Assembly: GCA_017404145.1 (NCBI GenBank)
Contig: JAFRCW010000001.1
Coordinates: forward strand, 120,696-184,695
DNA from: Ruminococcus sp.
GTDB taxonomy: Bacteria > Bacillota > Clostridia > Oscillospirales > Acutalibacteraceae
Direction of reading: 5' to 3'
Length of the DNA stretch: 64,000 nt
The position numbers and the translations under genes were made by a program. Shown here one piece after another: positions 47,623-56,243 of the stretch. Position 1 is the stretch's first letter, and every line of letters begins with the position of its first letter. The notes beneath the pieces were generated by a model. The model saw only the letters and a program-made list of their open reading frames with translations, searched no databases and was not told the origin of the DNA.

Positions 47623-48408
47623 ATGAAAAAGCGTATCTTATCGATCCTGATCCTCTGTTTGGTATCGGTGATGATTATTACGGGATGCTCTGCAGGGGAG
47701 AAATCCGGTATCGAACCCCCATCAGAGACAGAGGTTCAAAAACCGACAGAAGTTCCCACAGAGACGGAAGAGCCTGCGCCTGAATCGTATATCATCGAGG
47801 ACGTAGAGGTGATCCCGCAGAAGGATCTGAAAGCCGGCTGTGAGACCTACGCCTGCACCATGCTGCTGAGGATCCTCGGCTTTGATCTCAACGAGTATTA
47901 TTTTGCCGATAACTATGTGGAAGTACAGTGGCCGTACTGGGATGAAAACGGTAATATGTACGCCGCGGATATGTACAGCGCCTCCGTCGGATCGCCCTAT
48001 TCGGGATGGGGCGTATACGCGCCGGCGATGGCGCGGTTTATGAACCATTATCTGAGCGATCAGAAGAGCAAGCTCAAAGCGACAAGCTATGAGAATATCC
48101 CTCTTGACGAGCTGTGTGAGAAGTATGTCTGCAAGGGGATCCCGGTGATGATCTGGGCGACGACCGCGATGCTCGAGCCGTATGTGAAAGATACGTGGAC
48201 GGTCAACTATGTTGATGAAAACGCCAAGGCCAAGATCGGCGACAGCTTCTCGTGGTGGGAGCATGAGCACTGCCTGGTGCTGATCGGCTATGATGAGGAG
48301 GATTATTACTTTGCGGACTCCTTCTCCGAGACCGTATCGGTTTTTGAAAAGGAACTGTGCCAGACGCGCTATGAACAGATGTTCTCCCAGTGTATCGTGG
48401 TGCAGTGA
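47623..48408 (+). CDS. C39-like cysteine peptidase lipoprotein
   Basis: A 261-residue exported lipoprotein (signal peptide ending ITGC). After a Pro/Glu/Thr linker, a peptidase C39_2/YvpB-type papain-like domain contains the Cys motif KAGCETYACTMLL and a His in EHCLVLIGYDEEDYYFADS, with the following Asp. The substrate is unknown; such proteins may cleave cell-surface peptides. ATG 47623 has GGGGATG upstream and starts a clean signal peptide. It sits between smpB and ssrA with its own promoter, so co-location may be incidental. Confidence 0.8.
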   Translation: MKKRILSILILCLVSVMIITGCSAGEKSGIEPPSETEVQKPTEVPTETEEPAPESYIIEDVEVIPQKDLKAGCETYACTMLLRILGFDLNEYYFADNYVEVQWPYWDENGNMYAADMYSASVGSPYSGWGVYAPAMARFMNHYLSDQKSKLKATSYENIPLDELCEKYVCKGIPVMIWATTAMLEPYVKDTWTVNYVDENAKAKIGDSFSWWEHEHCLVLIGYDEEDYYFADSFSETVSVFEKELCQTRYEQMFSQCIVVQ

Positions 48409-48444
48409 GCCAAACGAGCGAATCGAAGAGATAAATAAAATCGG

Positions 48445-48472
48445 TTGACTATTTCGGAAAAACGGATATAAT
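48445..48472 (+). promoter_or_regulatory. Promoter of the tmRNA gene
   Basis: TTGACT (48445-48450), 16 bases, TATAAT (48467-48472), about 20 bases before the RNA start. Confidence 0.75.
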
Positions 48473-48491
48473 ATACAGTACAACTGAATAT

Positions 48492-48831
48492 GGGGATGTA
48501 AAGGTTTCGACGGGGGCGGCAAGCCTCGGTAAGCGAGTAGCGGCGGGACACCGCTATAAAAGTTCTACTCTAAAAAATAAACAACACTAATAAAGTTGCT
48601 TTAGCCGCTTAATGCGGCTCGTCTGCCGGAGAGTACCGCGGCTTCGGACAAGGCGTCGACAGCGGGAAACTGTGAACAGCCTACGCCTTTAAGCTGTCAC
48701 ACATCAAAGGCTACCGAACCGCGCAGCCTGTTATTGGGCGGCGCGCAGAGGGAACCCTAAAACAATAACTGCACTCGGAGAAAACCCCGGTAAGCCGCTT
48801 TCGGACGCGGGTTCGATTCCCGCCATCTCCA
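48492..48831 (+). ncRNA. ssrA: Transfer-messenger RNA
   Basis: A 340-base one-piece tmRNA. The 5' end GGGGATGTAAAGGTTTCGACGGGG and 3' end with T-arm GCGGGTTCGATTCCCGC pair in the acceptor (GGGGATG with CATCTCC). The tag frame ends GTT GCT TTA GCC GCT TAA (stop 48610-48612) and gives a tag of the form K-I-N-N-T-N-K-V-A-L-A-A after the charged Ala, if the resume codon is AAA at 48574; the resume site is uncertain by a codon or so. CCA is not encoded. Confidence 0.95.
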
Positions 48832-48925
48832 TAGCGAAAAACCTGTCACGAACGTGACAGGCCTTTTGCTATGTATTATTCATTATTCAGTCTTAAGTCT
48901 TCAGTCTTCAGTTTTCGGTTCCTGC
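48831..48925 (+). repeat. Foldback after tmRNA and heptamer array (copy 14)
   Basis: Hairpin CCTGTCAC-GAAC-GTGACAGG with outer pairs ATAGC/GCTAT (48831-48872), whose first base is the last base of the tmRNA and which probably terminates it. ATTATTC/AGTCTTC/AGTTTTC units follow (about 48873-48922). The proximal arm begins exactly at the RNA end. Confidence 0.8.
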
Positions 48926-48993
48926 GACAGGATTTTGAAATGAATACTACAAAGACTCATCCGCTGACTGCGAATACGATAAGGAGGAATCGT

Positions 48994-49350
48994 ATGTTTT
49001 TTATTCAATATCCCAAATGTTCGACCTGCAAAAAGGCGAAGGCGTGGCTTGACAGTCATAAGGTCGATTATGTAGACCGCCATATCAAGGAGGATAACCC
49101 GTCCTATAAAGAACTCAAAGACTGGTACGAGAGAAGCGGTCTGGAGCTTAAGCGCTTTTTCAACACCTCGGGGCAGCTCTACAAATCAATGCAGCTCAAG
49201 GATAAGATTCCTTTGATGACAGACGAAGAAAAACTCGAGCTGCTCGCGTCTGACGGTATGCTGGTCAAGCGTCCTCTGATCGTCGCAGACGACTTCATCC
49301 TCGTCGGCTTCAAAGAAAAGGAATGGGAAGCGGCGTTAATTAGGAATTAG
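48994..49350 (+). CDS. ArsC/Spx-family thioredoxin-fold protein
   Basis: A 118-residue protein of the arsenate reductase/Spx family with the redox motif YPKCSTCKKAKAWL near the N-terminus. Family members are either arsenate reductases or RNA polymerase-binding stress regulators; the CxxC form and lone location fit a MgsR/Spx-like or YffB-like role, undecided. AAGGAGG precedes ATG 48994; upstream in-frame sequence is repeat array. The last residues (LIRN and stop) are encoded by an AATTAGG array. Confidence 0.85.
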   Translation: MFFIQYPKCSTCKKAKAWLDSHKVDYVDRHIKEDNPSYKELKDWYERSGLELKRFFNTSGQLYKSMQLKDKIPLMTDEEKLELLASDGMLVKRPLIVADDFILVGFKEKEWEAALIRN

Positions 49351-49370
49351 GAAAGAGGAATGAGGAATTG
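49337..49370 (+). repeat. AATTAGG/AATGAGG heptamer array overlapping a gene end (copy 15)
   Basis: Units AATTAGG, AATTAGG, AAAGAGG, AATGAGG. The array starts inside the last codons of the ArsC-like gene and supplies its TAG stop. Confidence 0.8.
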
Positions 49371-49420
49371 AACCAGACTATACTCGGTCGGGAAGGCACA
49401 GGTCAAAGAAAGGAGAGCTT

Positions 49421-49894
49421 ATGGACTGTACGTTTTTAAGCAAAGAAGGCAAGTTCAACTTTCGCGTCGGCGCGGTGATCGCCGACGGCAGGAGGGTGCT
49501 TATGGCGAGAAACCCGAATGAGAAGCGGGAGTTTTATTACTCCGTCGGCGGCAGGGTCAACTTCGGCGAGACGACACAGGAGGCAGTACTGCGCGAGCTG
49601 TATGAGGAGACAGGCGTTGTCTGTGAGATCGACAGGCTCTACGCGATCCACGAGAATTTCTTCACGGATGACGACGGCGTACCCTTCCACGAAATCTCTG
49701 TCTTTTTTCTGATAAAGAAAAATGATGAACTGCTGAACATTAAGAGCGGACATCTTACCGACAAAGGACCAAAGGGAGAATATCTCAGATGGATCGACCT
49801 CGATGACAGTAAAGGCGTCACGCTCTATCCACCTTTCTTCAGAGAGCTTGACCTCTCGGATAAAGCGATCAAACATTATCTTACCAAAGAATGA
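49421..49894 (+). CDS. Nudix hydrolase
   Basis: A 157-residue Nudix-fold hydrolase with a complete Nudix box (GRVNFGETTQEAVLRELYEETGV, given here in two parts: GRVNFGETTQEA and VLRELYEETGV, about 46-68). It cleaves nucleoside diphosphates linked to another moiety; the substrate is not predictable. GGAGAG precedes ATG 49421. Confidence 0.92.
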   Translation: MDCTFLSKEGKFNFRVGAVIADGRRVLMARNPNEKREFYYSVGGRVNFGETTQEAVLRELYEETGVVCEIDRLYAIHENFFTDDDGVPFHEISVFFLIKKNDELLNIKSGHLTDKGPKGEYLRWIDLDDSKGVTLYPPFFRELDLSDKAIKHYLTKE

Positions 49895-49920
49895 AACGCA
49901 TTTTATATCATTCAAAGAGA

Positions 49921-50010
49921 CAGGGAACGGTGCAAGCGCCGTTCCCTGAAATTGTTTGAGCGAAGGGAGTGACCATCACTCTTCACGCTTATCTTTTCAC
50001 TCTTCACTGC
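49921..50010 (+). repeat. Terminator hairpin, E1 module and heptamer array (copy 16)
   Basis: Hairpin CAGGGAACGGTGC/GCGCCGTTCCCTG (49921-49948) after the Nudix gene, then E1 (TTGTTTGAGCGAAGGGAGTGACC), then CACTCTT/CACGCTT/CACTCTT units to about 50010. Confidence 0.75.
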
Positions 50011-50054
50011 CGTAAAAGGGAGCGTTGAACACTATATTACAAGAGAATGAAATC

Positions 50055-50081
50055 AGAGGGGCTCGGATGAGCCCCTCTTTT
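50055..50081 (+). terminator. Intrinsic terminator
   Basis: AGAGGGGCTC/GAGCCCCTCT with loop GGAT and TTTTG. Between here and 50245 I see only two further small hairpins (AAAATCCGAGAA/TTCTCTCTCGGATTTT, and GAGGGCTC/GAGAGCTC) and no gene. Confidence 0.75.
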
Positions 50082-50244
50082 GTGTGCGCTATTGATGTCA
50101 AGCTCTCTATGCTCTCCGCTTTTCCTCAATTTAGCACGGTTCCTCTGTCCTTTGCTAAAATCCGAGAATATGTTCTCTCTCGGATTTTGACGCAGGACTT
50201 CGCTCACCTTCTAAATCGAGGGCTCCGAGCGAGAGCTCTTCTTT

Positions 50245-50373
50245 TTAACAGCCGCAGCCGCAGCCACTGTCGCAGCCGTTGTTATTGTTGCCGCAGCAAG
50301 CCCAGAGCACGATCAGAAGAATGATAATACCGCAGCAGCTTGAGCCGCCGAATAAACCGTTATTGGAACACAT
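50245..50373 (-). CDS. Tiny Cys-rich membrane protein (YjcZ-like)
   Basis: A 42-residue protein with an excellent ribosome binding site (AAGGAGG seven bases before ATG 50373). A Gly/Ser/Cys start (GLFGGSSCCG) leads to one membrane helix (IIILLIVLWA, about 16-25) and a Cys/Asn/Gly tail ending GCDSGCGCGC. It contains nine Cys in total. The small size, single helix and Gly/Cys-rich ends resemble YjcZ-type sporulation coat proteins, which also have a short hydrophobic core; function is unknown. The start site is the main evidence that this is a real gene. Confidence 0.75.
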   Translation of the reverse strand: MCSNNGLFGGSSCCGIIILLIVLWACCGNNNNGCDSGCGCGC

Positions 50374-50429
50374 AGTTTTGCCTCCTTTCTTCTTTCACTT
50401 TATCATACGCGGGATTTTGTCAGGGGTGA

Positions 50430-50795
50430 CAAAATAATGATAAATGATAAATGATAAATAAAGGGAGGACTCCGTCCTCACCCGATTGAAATAACAGTAG
50501 GGGAAGGTCTTGACCTTCCCGAAACTTTGATAAATAGATGATATTATTGGTTGCGAACATCATTAACCGTAGGGCAAGGCGCCCACGACTTGCCGAAAGG
50601 TTGCTGTCATATCTATTGTCGGTTATAGGATATACAGGTGAAATTCTGCTCCTGTATGAAATGTCCGATATTGTCAAAACACCCTGCGGCGGGAGGGTCA
50701 AGACCCTCCCCTACGGATCTATGCGACGCCTTACCAATCAGGTGCGGGTGTCCCGCCCTTCACTTTACATTCATCATTTATCATTATTCATTATA
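50430..50795. repeat. Large composite heptamer-flanked element (copy 17)
   Basis: A gene-free stretch. Left array AATGATA units (50431-50460), E2 GAGGACTCCGTCCTC, E5 GGGGAAGGTCTTGACCTTCCC, E6 GCAAGGCGCCCACGACTTGC, a linker with ACAGGTG...CTCCTGT (about 50630-50660), a reversed E5 GGGAGGGTCAAGACCCTCCC, reversed E2-like GCGGGTGTCCCGC, and right array TCATTTA/TCATTAT (to 50795), complementary to the left. The module order is roughly mirror-symmetric. A homologous composite fills 63394-63860. Confidence 0.85.
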
Positions 50796-50805
50796 GAAAA
50801 AACAG

Positions 50806-50835
50806 TTGACAACAGGGGTCTGTTTGTGGTAATAT
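50806..50835 (+). promoter_or_regulatory. Promoter of the str operon
   Basis: TTGACA (50806-50811), 18 bases, TAATAT (50830-50835). The leader to rpsL is about 130 bases. Confidence 0.7.
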
Positions 50836-50971
50836 TTATCATTGTGGAAGAGTGTGCGAAGGTATACTTTTCACCGTGGTCAAAATGAATTAAAAGTTCA
50901 GTGTTTATCGGGCTTTTATGTATATTTTGACGATGAAAACACAACCTATTTTTGAAGAAAGGAGGAAAATT

Positions 50972-51388
50972 ATGCCAACCTTTAACCAATTGGTACGCAA
51001 GGGCAGAGAAGTTTCTGAAAAGAAATACAAAGCTCCCGCGCTCTTAAAGGGATGGAACTCGCAGAAGAACAGAGCGATCGACCAGACTTCTCCTCAGAAG
51101 AGAGGCGTTTGCACTGCTGTCAAGACAGCTACCCCCAAGAAGCCGAACTCCGCATTAAGAAAAATCGCCAGAGTACGTCTTTCCAACGGTATCGAAGTCA
51201 GCTCCTATATCCCGGGCGTTGGCCACAACCTGCAGGAACACTCCGTTGTTCTGATCAGAGGCGGCCGTGTTAAGGACCTCCCCGGTGTGCGTTATCACAT
51301 CATCAGAGGAACCCTTGATACTCAGGGCGTATCCGGCCGTATGCAGGCCAGATCAAAGTACGGCGCAAAGCGTCCGAAGAAGAAATAA
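50972..51388 (+). CDS. rpsL: 30S ribosomal protein S12
   Basis: A 138-residue S12 with the conserved [11 protein letters not shown] (the Lys at the classic streptomycin-resistance position is wild type) and [13 protein letters not shown]. It has the longer N-terminal segment seen in Clostridia. GGAGGAAAATT precedes ATG 50972; upstream in-frame sequence is leader. Confidence 0.97.
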   Translation: MPTFNQLVRKGREVSEKKYKAPALLKGWNSQKNRAIDQTSPQKRGVCTAVKTATPKKPNSALRKIARVRLSNGIEVSSYIPGVGHNLQEHSVVLIRGGRVKDLPGVRYHIIRGTLDTQGVSGRMQARSKYGAKRPKKK

Positions 51389-51532
51389 GGAATTGGCGAA
51401 GATATCTAGTCACTTTATTAGATTTCTATTCTGTATTGCAGCAGAGTTTATATATGACCTCTGCGGCACTACGGGAGTCGTCACTTTCGAGTACCTAAGA
51501 TTTCTCAATTATTGTGAAGGAGGGAAGTAAAG

Positions 51533-52003
51533 ATGCCAAGAAGAGGTCAGATCGCAAAACGTGATGTTTTGCCCGATCCGGTTTATAACTCCAAGCTCGT
51601 TACTCGTCTTATCAACAACATTATGCTCGACGGCAAGAAGGGCGTAGCCCAGAAGATCGTCTACGGCGCGTTTGATATCATCGCTGATAAGACCGGTAAG
51701 GACGCTCTCGAGGTTTTTGAGCAGGCGATGGAGAATGTGATGCCTGAGCTGGAGGTCAAGGCCCGTCGTGTCGGCGGCGCTACCTATCAGGTTCCCATCA
51801 AGGTCAGAGACGCCAGAAAGCAGACTCTGGGTCTCAGATGGCTCACCAACTATTCCAGAGCGCGTTCCGAGAGAACGATGAAGGAGAGACTTGCCGGAGA
51901 GATCCTTGACGCAGTAAACGGCGCCGGCGGCGCGTTCAAGAAGCGCGAGGATACTCACAAGATGGCTGAAGCGAACAAGGCGTTTGCTCACTACAGCTGG
52001 TAA
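51533..52003 (+). CDS. rpsG: 30S ribosomal protein S7
   Basis: A 156-residue S7, the head-assembly protein of the small subunit, of normal length. Typical text: [20 protein letters not shown] and [19 protein letters not shown] precedes ATG 51533. The 144-base gap from rpsL shows nothing else coding. The TAA stop is the first codon of a perfect inverted repeat. Confidence 0.97.
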   Translation: MPRRGQIAKRDVLPDPVYNSKLVTRLINNIMLDGKKGVAQKIVYGAFDIIADKTGKDALEVFEQAMENVMPELEVKARRVGGATYQVPIKVRDARKQTLGLRWLTNYSRARSERTMKERLAGEILDAVNGAGGAFKKREDTHKMAEANKAFAHYSW

Positions 52004-52085
52004 AATATTGGGCGTCTGCCCAATATTTTACAATGAAAGATGAAAAATGAAGAATGAAAAATGACGGTTTCTCGCTTCGCTCGGT
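52001..52085 (+). repeat. Foldback, heptamer array and E1 between rpsG and fusA (copy 18)
   Basis: Perfect 13-base inverted repeat TAAAATATTGGGC/GCCCAATATTTTA (52001-52013 with 52018-52030) starts at the rpsG stop codon and has no T-tract. AATGAAA/GATGAAA/AATGAAG units (52031-52062) and E1 (CTCGCTTCGCTCGGTCAATT) follow. Finding such an insert inside the str operon is unusual. Confidence 0.82.
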
Positions 52086-52212
52086 CAATTGTATGATTGA
52101 TATGTATGCAGCGTGAAATCAGAAATAAACCGTTGATTGGATTCTCCATTTTTTCAGACAAGTGTTCACACGGAATACTTTTTTCTTTGCATATACACTA
52201 AGGAGGGATATT

Positions 52213-54288
52213 ATGCCTAGGCAGGTATCGCTTGAAATGACAAGAAACATCGGCATCATGGCTCACATCGACGCCGGTAAGACCACTACAACAGAACGTA
52301 TTCTCTATTATACAGGTATCAACCACAAGATCGGAGAGACCCACGACGGCGCCTCGACGATGGACTGGATGGAGCAGGAGAAGGAGAGGGGTATCACCAT
52401 CACCTCCGCCGCTACTACCTGTTTCTGGAAGGATAACAGAATCAACATCATTGACACTCCCGGACACGTTGACTTTACGGTTGAGGTGGAACGTTCTCTG
52501 AGAGTTCTGGACGGTTCCGTTACCGTACTGTGTGCGAAGGGCGGTGTTGAGCCCCAGTCCGAGACAGTATGGCGTCAGGCTGACAACTATAAGGTCCCGA
52601 GAATGGTGTATGTCAATAAGATGGATATTATGGGCGCTGATTTCTATCACGTGCTTCAGATGATGAAGGACAGACTCAAGTGCAACGCGGTCCCCATCCA
52701 GCTGCCGATCGGCGTGGAGGAGACCTTTGAGGGTATCATCGACCTCGTCACCATGACTGCCGAGACCTACGGCGGCCCCAAGGGCGAGGACAGGATCGAG
52801 ATCGAGATCCCCGACGATATGCTCGAGAAGGCGCAGGAATACCGCCAGGCGCTGCTGGAATCCGTCGCGGAGACCGACGAGGAGCTTCTGGACAAGTTCA
52901 TCGGCGAAGAAGAGATCACCGTTGACGAGATCAAGGCGGCGATCCGCAAGGCGACTATCGCGAATGAGATGGTTCCTGTATGCTGCGGCACTTCCTATAG
53001 AAACAAAGGCGTTCAGAAGCTGCTCGACGCGATCGTTGACTATATGCCCGCTCCCACCGACATCCCCGCGATCAAGGGCGAGGACGTCAAGACGGGCGAA
53101 GAGGTCGACAGACACGCGTCCGACAGCGAGCCGTTCTCGGCTCTCGCGTTCAAGATCGCTACCGACCCCTATGTCGGCAAGCTCTGCTTCTTCAGAGTTT
53201 ATTCCGGTAAGGTTGAGAAGGGTACCTCCGTGTACAACTCCACCAAGGATAAACACGAGAGAATCGGCAGAATCCTGCAGATGCACGCGAATGACCGTAA
53301 GGACATCGACGTATGCTACGCGGGTGACATCGCGGCGGCGGTTGGCTTGAAGAACACCACCACGGGCGACACTCTCTGTGACGAGAGCCACCCCGTTATC
53401 TTAGAATCCATGGAGTTCCCCGAACCGGTTATCAAGGTCGCGATCGAGCCTAAGACCAAGGCGGGCCAGGAAAAGATGGGTATTGCTCTGGGAAAACTCG
53501 CAGAGGAAGACCCCACCTTCAAGGCGTATACCGACGAGGAGACAGGTCAGACCATTATCGCGGGTATGGGCGAGCTTCATCTGGAAATTATCGTAGACAG
53601 ACTGCTTCGTGAGTTCAAGGTAGAAGCGAACATCGGTAAGCCTCAGGTCGCCTACAAGGAGACCATCCGACAGGAGGCGAGCGTGGATACCAAGTATGCG
53701 CGTCAGTCCGGCGGTAAGGGTCAGTACGGTCACGTTAAGATCCGTATCTTCCCCAACCCCAAGGGCGGTTACGAGTTCGTCAACTCCGTTGTCGGCGGCG
53801 CGATCCCGAAGGAATATATCCCGGCGGTTGATCAGGGTATCCAGGGCGCGATGCTTTCCGGCGTTTTGGCGGGTTATCCCGTCGTAGACGTCAAGGTGGA
53901 GCTGTATGACGGTTCCTACCACGAGGTCGACTCTTCCGAGATGGCGTTCAAGATCGCCGGTTCTATGGCGTTCAAGGAAGCGATGAAGAAGGCGGATCCG
54001 GTTCTCTTAGAGCCGATCATGAAGGTCAACGTCGTTGTTCCCGAGGAGTACGCAGGCACCGTATTCGGCGACTTCAACTCCCGCAGAGGCGCTGTCACGG
54101 GACAGGATATCGAGAACGGTACCGCGAGAATCTCCGCGAACGTTCCGCTCTCCAATATGTTCGGTTACGCTACCGACCTTCGCTCCAAGACACAGGGCAG
54201 AGGTCAGTACGTGATGGAGCCCTCGCATCACGCAGAGGTTCCGAAGAACATCGGGGAAGAAATTATGTCCGAGCACAGGAAAGGCTAA
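52213..54288 (+). CDS. fusA: Elongation factor G
   Basis: A 691-residue translocation GTPase. G1 [11 protein letters not shown]3 DTPGHVDF, G4 NKMD and the conserved domain IV text [12 protein letters not shown] are present. Full length. AAGGAGG precedes ATG 52213; the upstream in-frame sequence is the intergenic repeat and leader. The stop codon lies in an eight-base foldback that leads into a heptamer array. Confidence 0.97.
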   Translation: MPRQVSLEMTRNIGIMAHIDAGKTTTTERILYYTGINHKIGETHDGASTMDWMEQEKERGITITSAATTCFWKDNRINIIDTPGHVDFTVEVERSLRVLDGSVTVLCAKGGVEPQSETVWRQADNYKVPRMVYVNKMDIMGADFYHVLQMMKDRLKCNAVPIQLPIGVEETFEGIIDLVTMTAETYGGPKGEDRIEIEIPDDMLEKAQEYRQALLESVAETDEELLDKFIGEEEITVDEIKAAIRKATIANEMVPVCCGTSYRNKGVQKLLDAIVDYMPAPTDIPAIKGEDVKTGEEVDRHASDSEPFSALAFKIATDPYVGKLCFFRVYSGKVEKGTSVYNSTKDKHERIGRILQMHANDRKDIDVCYAGDIAAAVGLKNTTTGDTLCDESHPVILESMEFPEPVIKVAIEPKTKAGQEKMGIALGKLAEEDPTFKAYTDEETGQTIIAGMGELHLEIIVDRLLREFKVEANIGKPQVAYKETIRQEASVDTKYARQSGGKGQYGHVKIRIFPNPKGGYEFVNSVVGGAIPKEYIPAVDQGIQGAMLSGVLAGYPVVDVKVELYDGSYHEVDSSEMAFKIAGSMAFKEAMKKADPVLLEPIMKVNVVVPEEYAGTVFGDFNSRRGAVTGQDIENGTARISANVPLSNMFGYATDLRSKTQGRGQYVMEPSHHAEVPKNIGEEIMSEHRKG

Positions 54289-54362
54289 AGCCTTTCTAAA
54301 CTAAGAACTAAGAGCTAAGAAATAAGAACGAATGGTGGGCTCTGCCCACACCTGATTCTTGA
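54279..54362 (+). repeat. Foldback, AACTAAG array and E2 after fusA (copy 19)
   Basis: GAAAGGCT-AA-AGCCTTTC (54279-54296) overlaps the fusA stop. AACTAAG/AGCTAAG/AAATAAG units (to about 54329), then E2 GTGGGCTCTGCCCACACCTGATT. No right array is present. Confidence 0.82.
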
Positions 54363-54445
54363 TTTTGAATATCTTGGTTTACGCTACAGATTGTAGTATG
54401 AATGAAATAACGGCACAAATTATTGCGTTATTTTGAAAAAACCAC

Positions 54446-54474
54446 TTGCAATTCTCAAAAAGAGTTGTTAAAAT
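54446..54474 (+). promoter_or_regulatory. Promoter of tuf
   Basis: TTGCAA (54446-54451), 17 bases, TAAAAT (54469-54474), preceded by TTTTGAAAAAACCAC. The upstream box and -35 nearly match the 5S rRNA promoter. A separate tuf promoter makes it independent of the str operon. Confidence 0.8.
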
Positions 54475-54520
54475 AGTCTACAGTAAATTTTATTTACAAT
54501 AAAAGGAGGAAAATTTTCCA

Positions 54521-55723
54521 ATGGCAAGACAAAAGTTTGAAAGAAATAAGCCGCATGTAAACATCGGTACTATCGGCCACGTTGACCATGGTAAGACCAC
54601 TCTGACCGCTGCTATCACAAAGGTTCTCAACTTCGGCGGTTCCGCTGATTTCGTTGATTATGCTAACATCGATAAGGCTCCCGAAGAGAGAGAGCGCGGT
54701 ATCACAATCAACACCGCACACGTAGAGTATGAGACTGCTAACCGTCACTATGCTCACGTTGACTGCCCCGGACATGCTGACTACGGGAAGAACATGATCA
54801 CCGGTGCTGCTCAGTTGGACGGCGCTATCCTCGTTGTTTCCGCAGCTGACGGTCCTATGCCCCAGACCCGTGAGCACATCTTGCTCTCCCGTCAGGTTGG
54901 CGTTCCCTATATCGTTGTTTTCATGAACAAGACCGACCAGGTTGACGACGAAGAGCTCTTAGAGCTGGTTGAGATGGAGATCCGTGATCTTCTCAACGAG
55001 TACGAGTTCCCGGGCGACGATACCCCCATCATCAAGGGTTCCGCTTATATCGCTCTTACCTCTACTTCTACCGACCCCAACGCTCCCGAGTACAAATGCA
55101 TCCACGAGCTGATGGACGCTGTTGACGAGTTTATCCCCACTCCTGAGAGAAAGGCTGACCTGCCCTTCTTGATGCCTGTTGAGGACGTCTTCACCATCAC
55201 CGGCCGCGGCACCGTTGCTACCGGCAGAGTTGAGAGAGGCCAGATCAGAACTTCCGAGTCCGTCGAGATCGTCGGTCTGAAGGAAGAGAAGAGAACCGTT
55301 GTTGTTACCGGTCTTGAGATGTTCAGAAAGACTCTGGACTATGCAGAAGCCGGCGATAACGTAGGCGTACTGCTCAGAGGCGTTCAGAGAACCGAGATCG
55401 AAAGAGGTCAGGTTCTTGCGAAGCCCGGCACCATTCATCCCCACACCAAGTTCCGCGGCCAGGTTTACGTTCTGACCAAGGACGAGGGCGGCCGTCATAC
55501 TCCGTTCTTCAACAACTATCGTCCCCAGTTCTATTTCAGAACCACTGACGTTACCGGCACCATCTCTCTCCCCGAGGGTACTGAGATGTGCATGCCCGGC
55601 GATAACGTAGAGATGGACGTTGAGCTGATCACTCCTATCGCGATCGAAGTCGGTCTGCGTTTCGCTATCCGTGAGGGCGGCAGAACCGTTGGTTCCGGCG
55701 CTGTTATCGCTATCAACGAGTAA
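54521..55723 (+). CDS. tuf: Elongation factor Tu
   Basis: A 400-residue GTPase that delivers aminoacyl-tRNA to the ribosome. G1 [10 protein letters not shown]3 DCPGHADY, G4 NKTDQVD and domains 2 and 3 are intact. AAAGGAGGAAAA precedes ATG 54521. Confidence 0.98.
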   Translation: MARQKFERNKPHVNIGTIGHVDHGKTTLTAAITKVLNFGGSADFVDYANIDKAPEERERGITINTAHVEYETANRHYAHVDCPGHADYGKNMITGAAQLDGAILVVSAADGPMPQTREHILLSRQVGVPYIVVFMNKTDQVDDEELLELVEMEIRDLLNEYEFPGDDTPIIKGSAYIALTSTSTDPNAPEYKCIHELMDAVDEFIPTPERKADLPFLMPVEDVFTITGRGTVATGRVERGQIRTSESVEIVGLKEEKRTVVVTGLEMFRKTLDYAEAGDNVGVLLRGVQRTEIERGQVLAKPGTIHPHTKFRGQVYVLTKDEGGRHTPFFNNYRPQFYFRTTDVTGTISLPEGTEMCMPGDNVEMDVELITPIAIEVGLRFAIREGGRTVGSGAVIAINE

Positions 55724-55753
55724 TTCTCTGATAGAATAATCATTAAAGTAAAG

Positions 55754-55785
55754 AATCCCGACGTTTCTACAGCGTCGGGATTTTT
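55754..55785 (+). terminator. Terminator of tuf
   Basis: AATCCCGACG/CGTCGGGATT with a nine-base loop and a T-tract. Confidence 0.9.
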
Positions 55786-55820
55786 CTTGCATTTAAAGGG
55801 CTTATGGTGTATGATGAAAC

Positions 55821-55900
55821 AGTAGGGGAGGGTCCTGACCCTCCCGAAAAGCCTTGATTTGACAGCAGTGTCCGGAACGGTCAAGACCGTTCCCTACGGA
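55821..55900 (+). repeat. Paired E5 hairpins (copy 20)
   Basis: GTAGGGGAGGGTCCTGACCCTCCCG and an inverted variant GGAACGGTCAAGACCGTTCCCTAC. The sequence directly after the second hairpin (GGAGGAAAAT) is the ribosome binding site of the DUF1292 gene. Confidence 0.8.
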
Positions 55901-55907
55901 GGAAAAT

Positions 55908-56195
55908 ATGATGAATAACAACAACTTTGAGCAGGATATGCTCACCTTAGAAAACGATCTGGGAGAGACAGAGCGCTTTGCGGTGCTGGATGTGGTAGAG
56001 TTCGAAGGACTGGAGTATCTGATCCTGAATCCCGAGAACGAGGAGAGCTTTGAACAGGAGATCGTGATCCTTCAGATCCGGAGCGTCAGTGACGACGAAG
56101 AGGAATATGTCGGCATCGAGGACGAAGAGCTGCTCGAGGCGGTGTTCCAAAAATTCCAAAAGCGTCACAAGGACGAATTTGATTTTTCCGATTGA
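55908..56195 (+). CDS. DUF1292 protein (YrzB-like)
   Basis: A 95-residue acidic protein of the DUF1292 family (Bacillus YrzB). The core FAVLDVVEFEGLEYLILNP and tail LLEAVFQKFQKR are typical. Function is unknown. Two adjacent ATGs at 55908 and 55911; GGAGG fits the first. It follows tuf with a repeat element in the leader. Confidence 0.88.
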   Translation: MMNNNNFEQDMLTLENDLGETERFAVLDVVEFEGLEYLILNPENEESFEQEIVILQIRSVSDDEEEYVGIEDEELLEAVFQKFQKRHKDEFDFSD

Positions 56196-56243
56196 CAATA
56201 TATATATAATAAATGTAAAACATCAACCGAAAAGGAGCAATCT

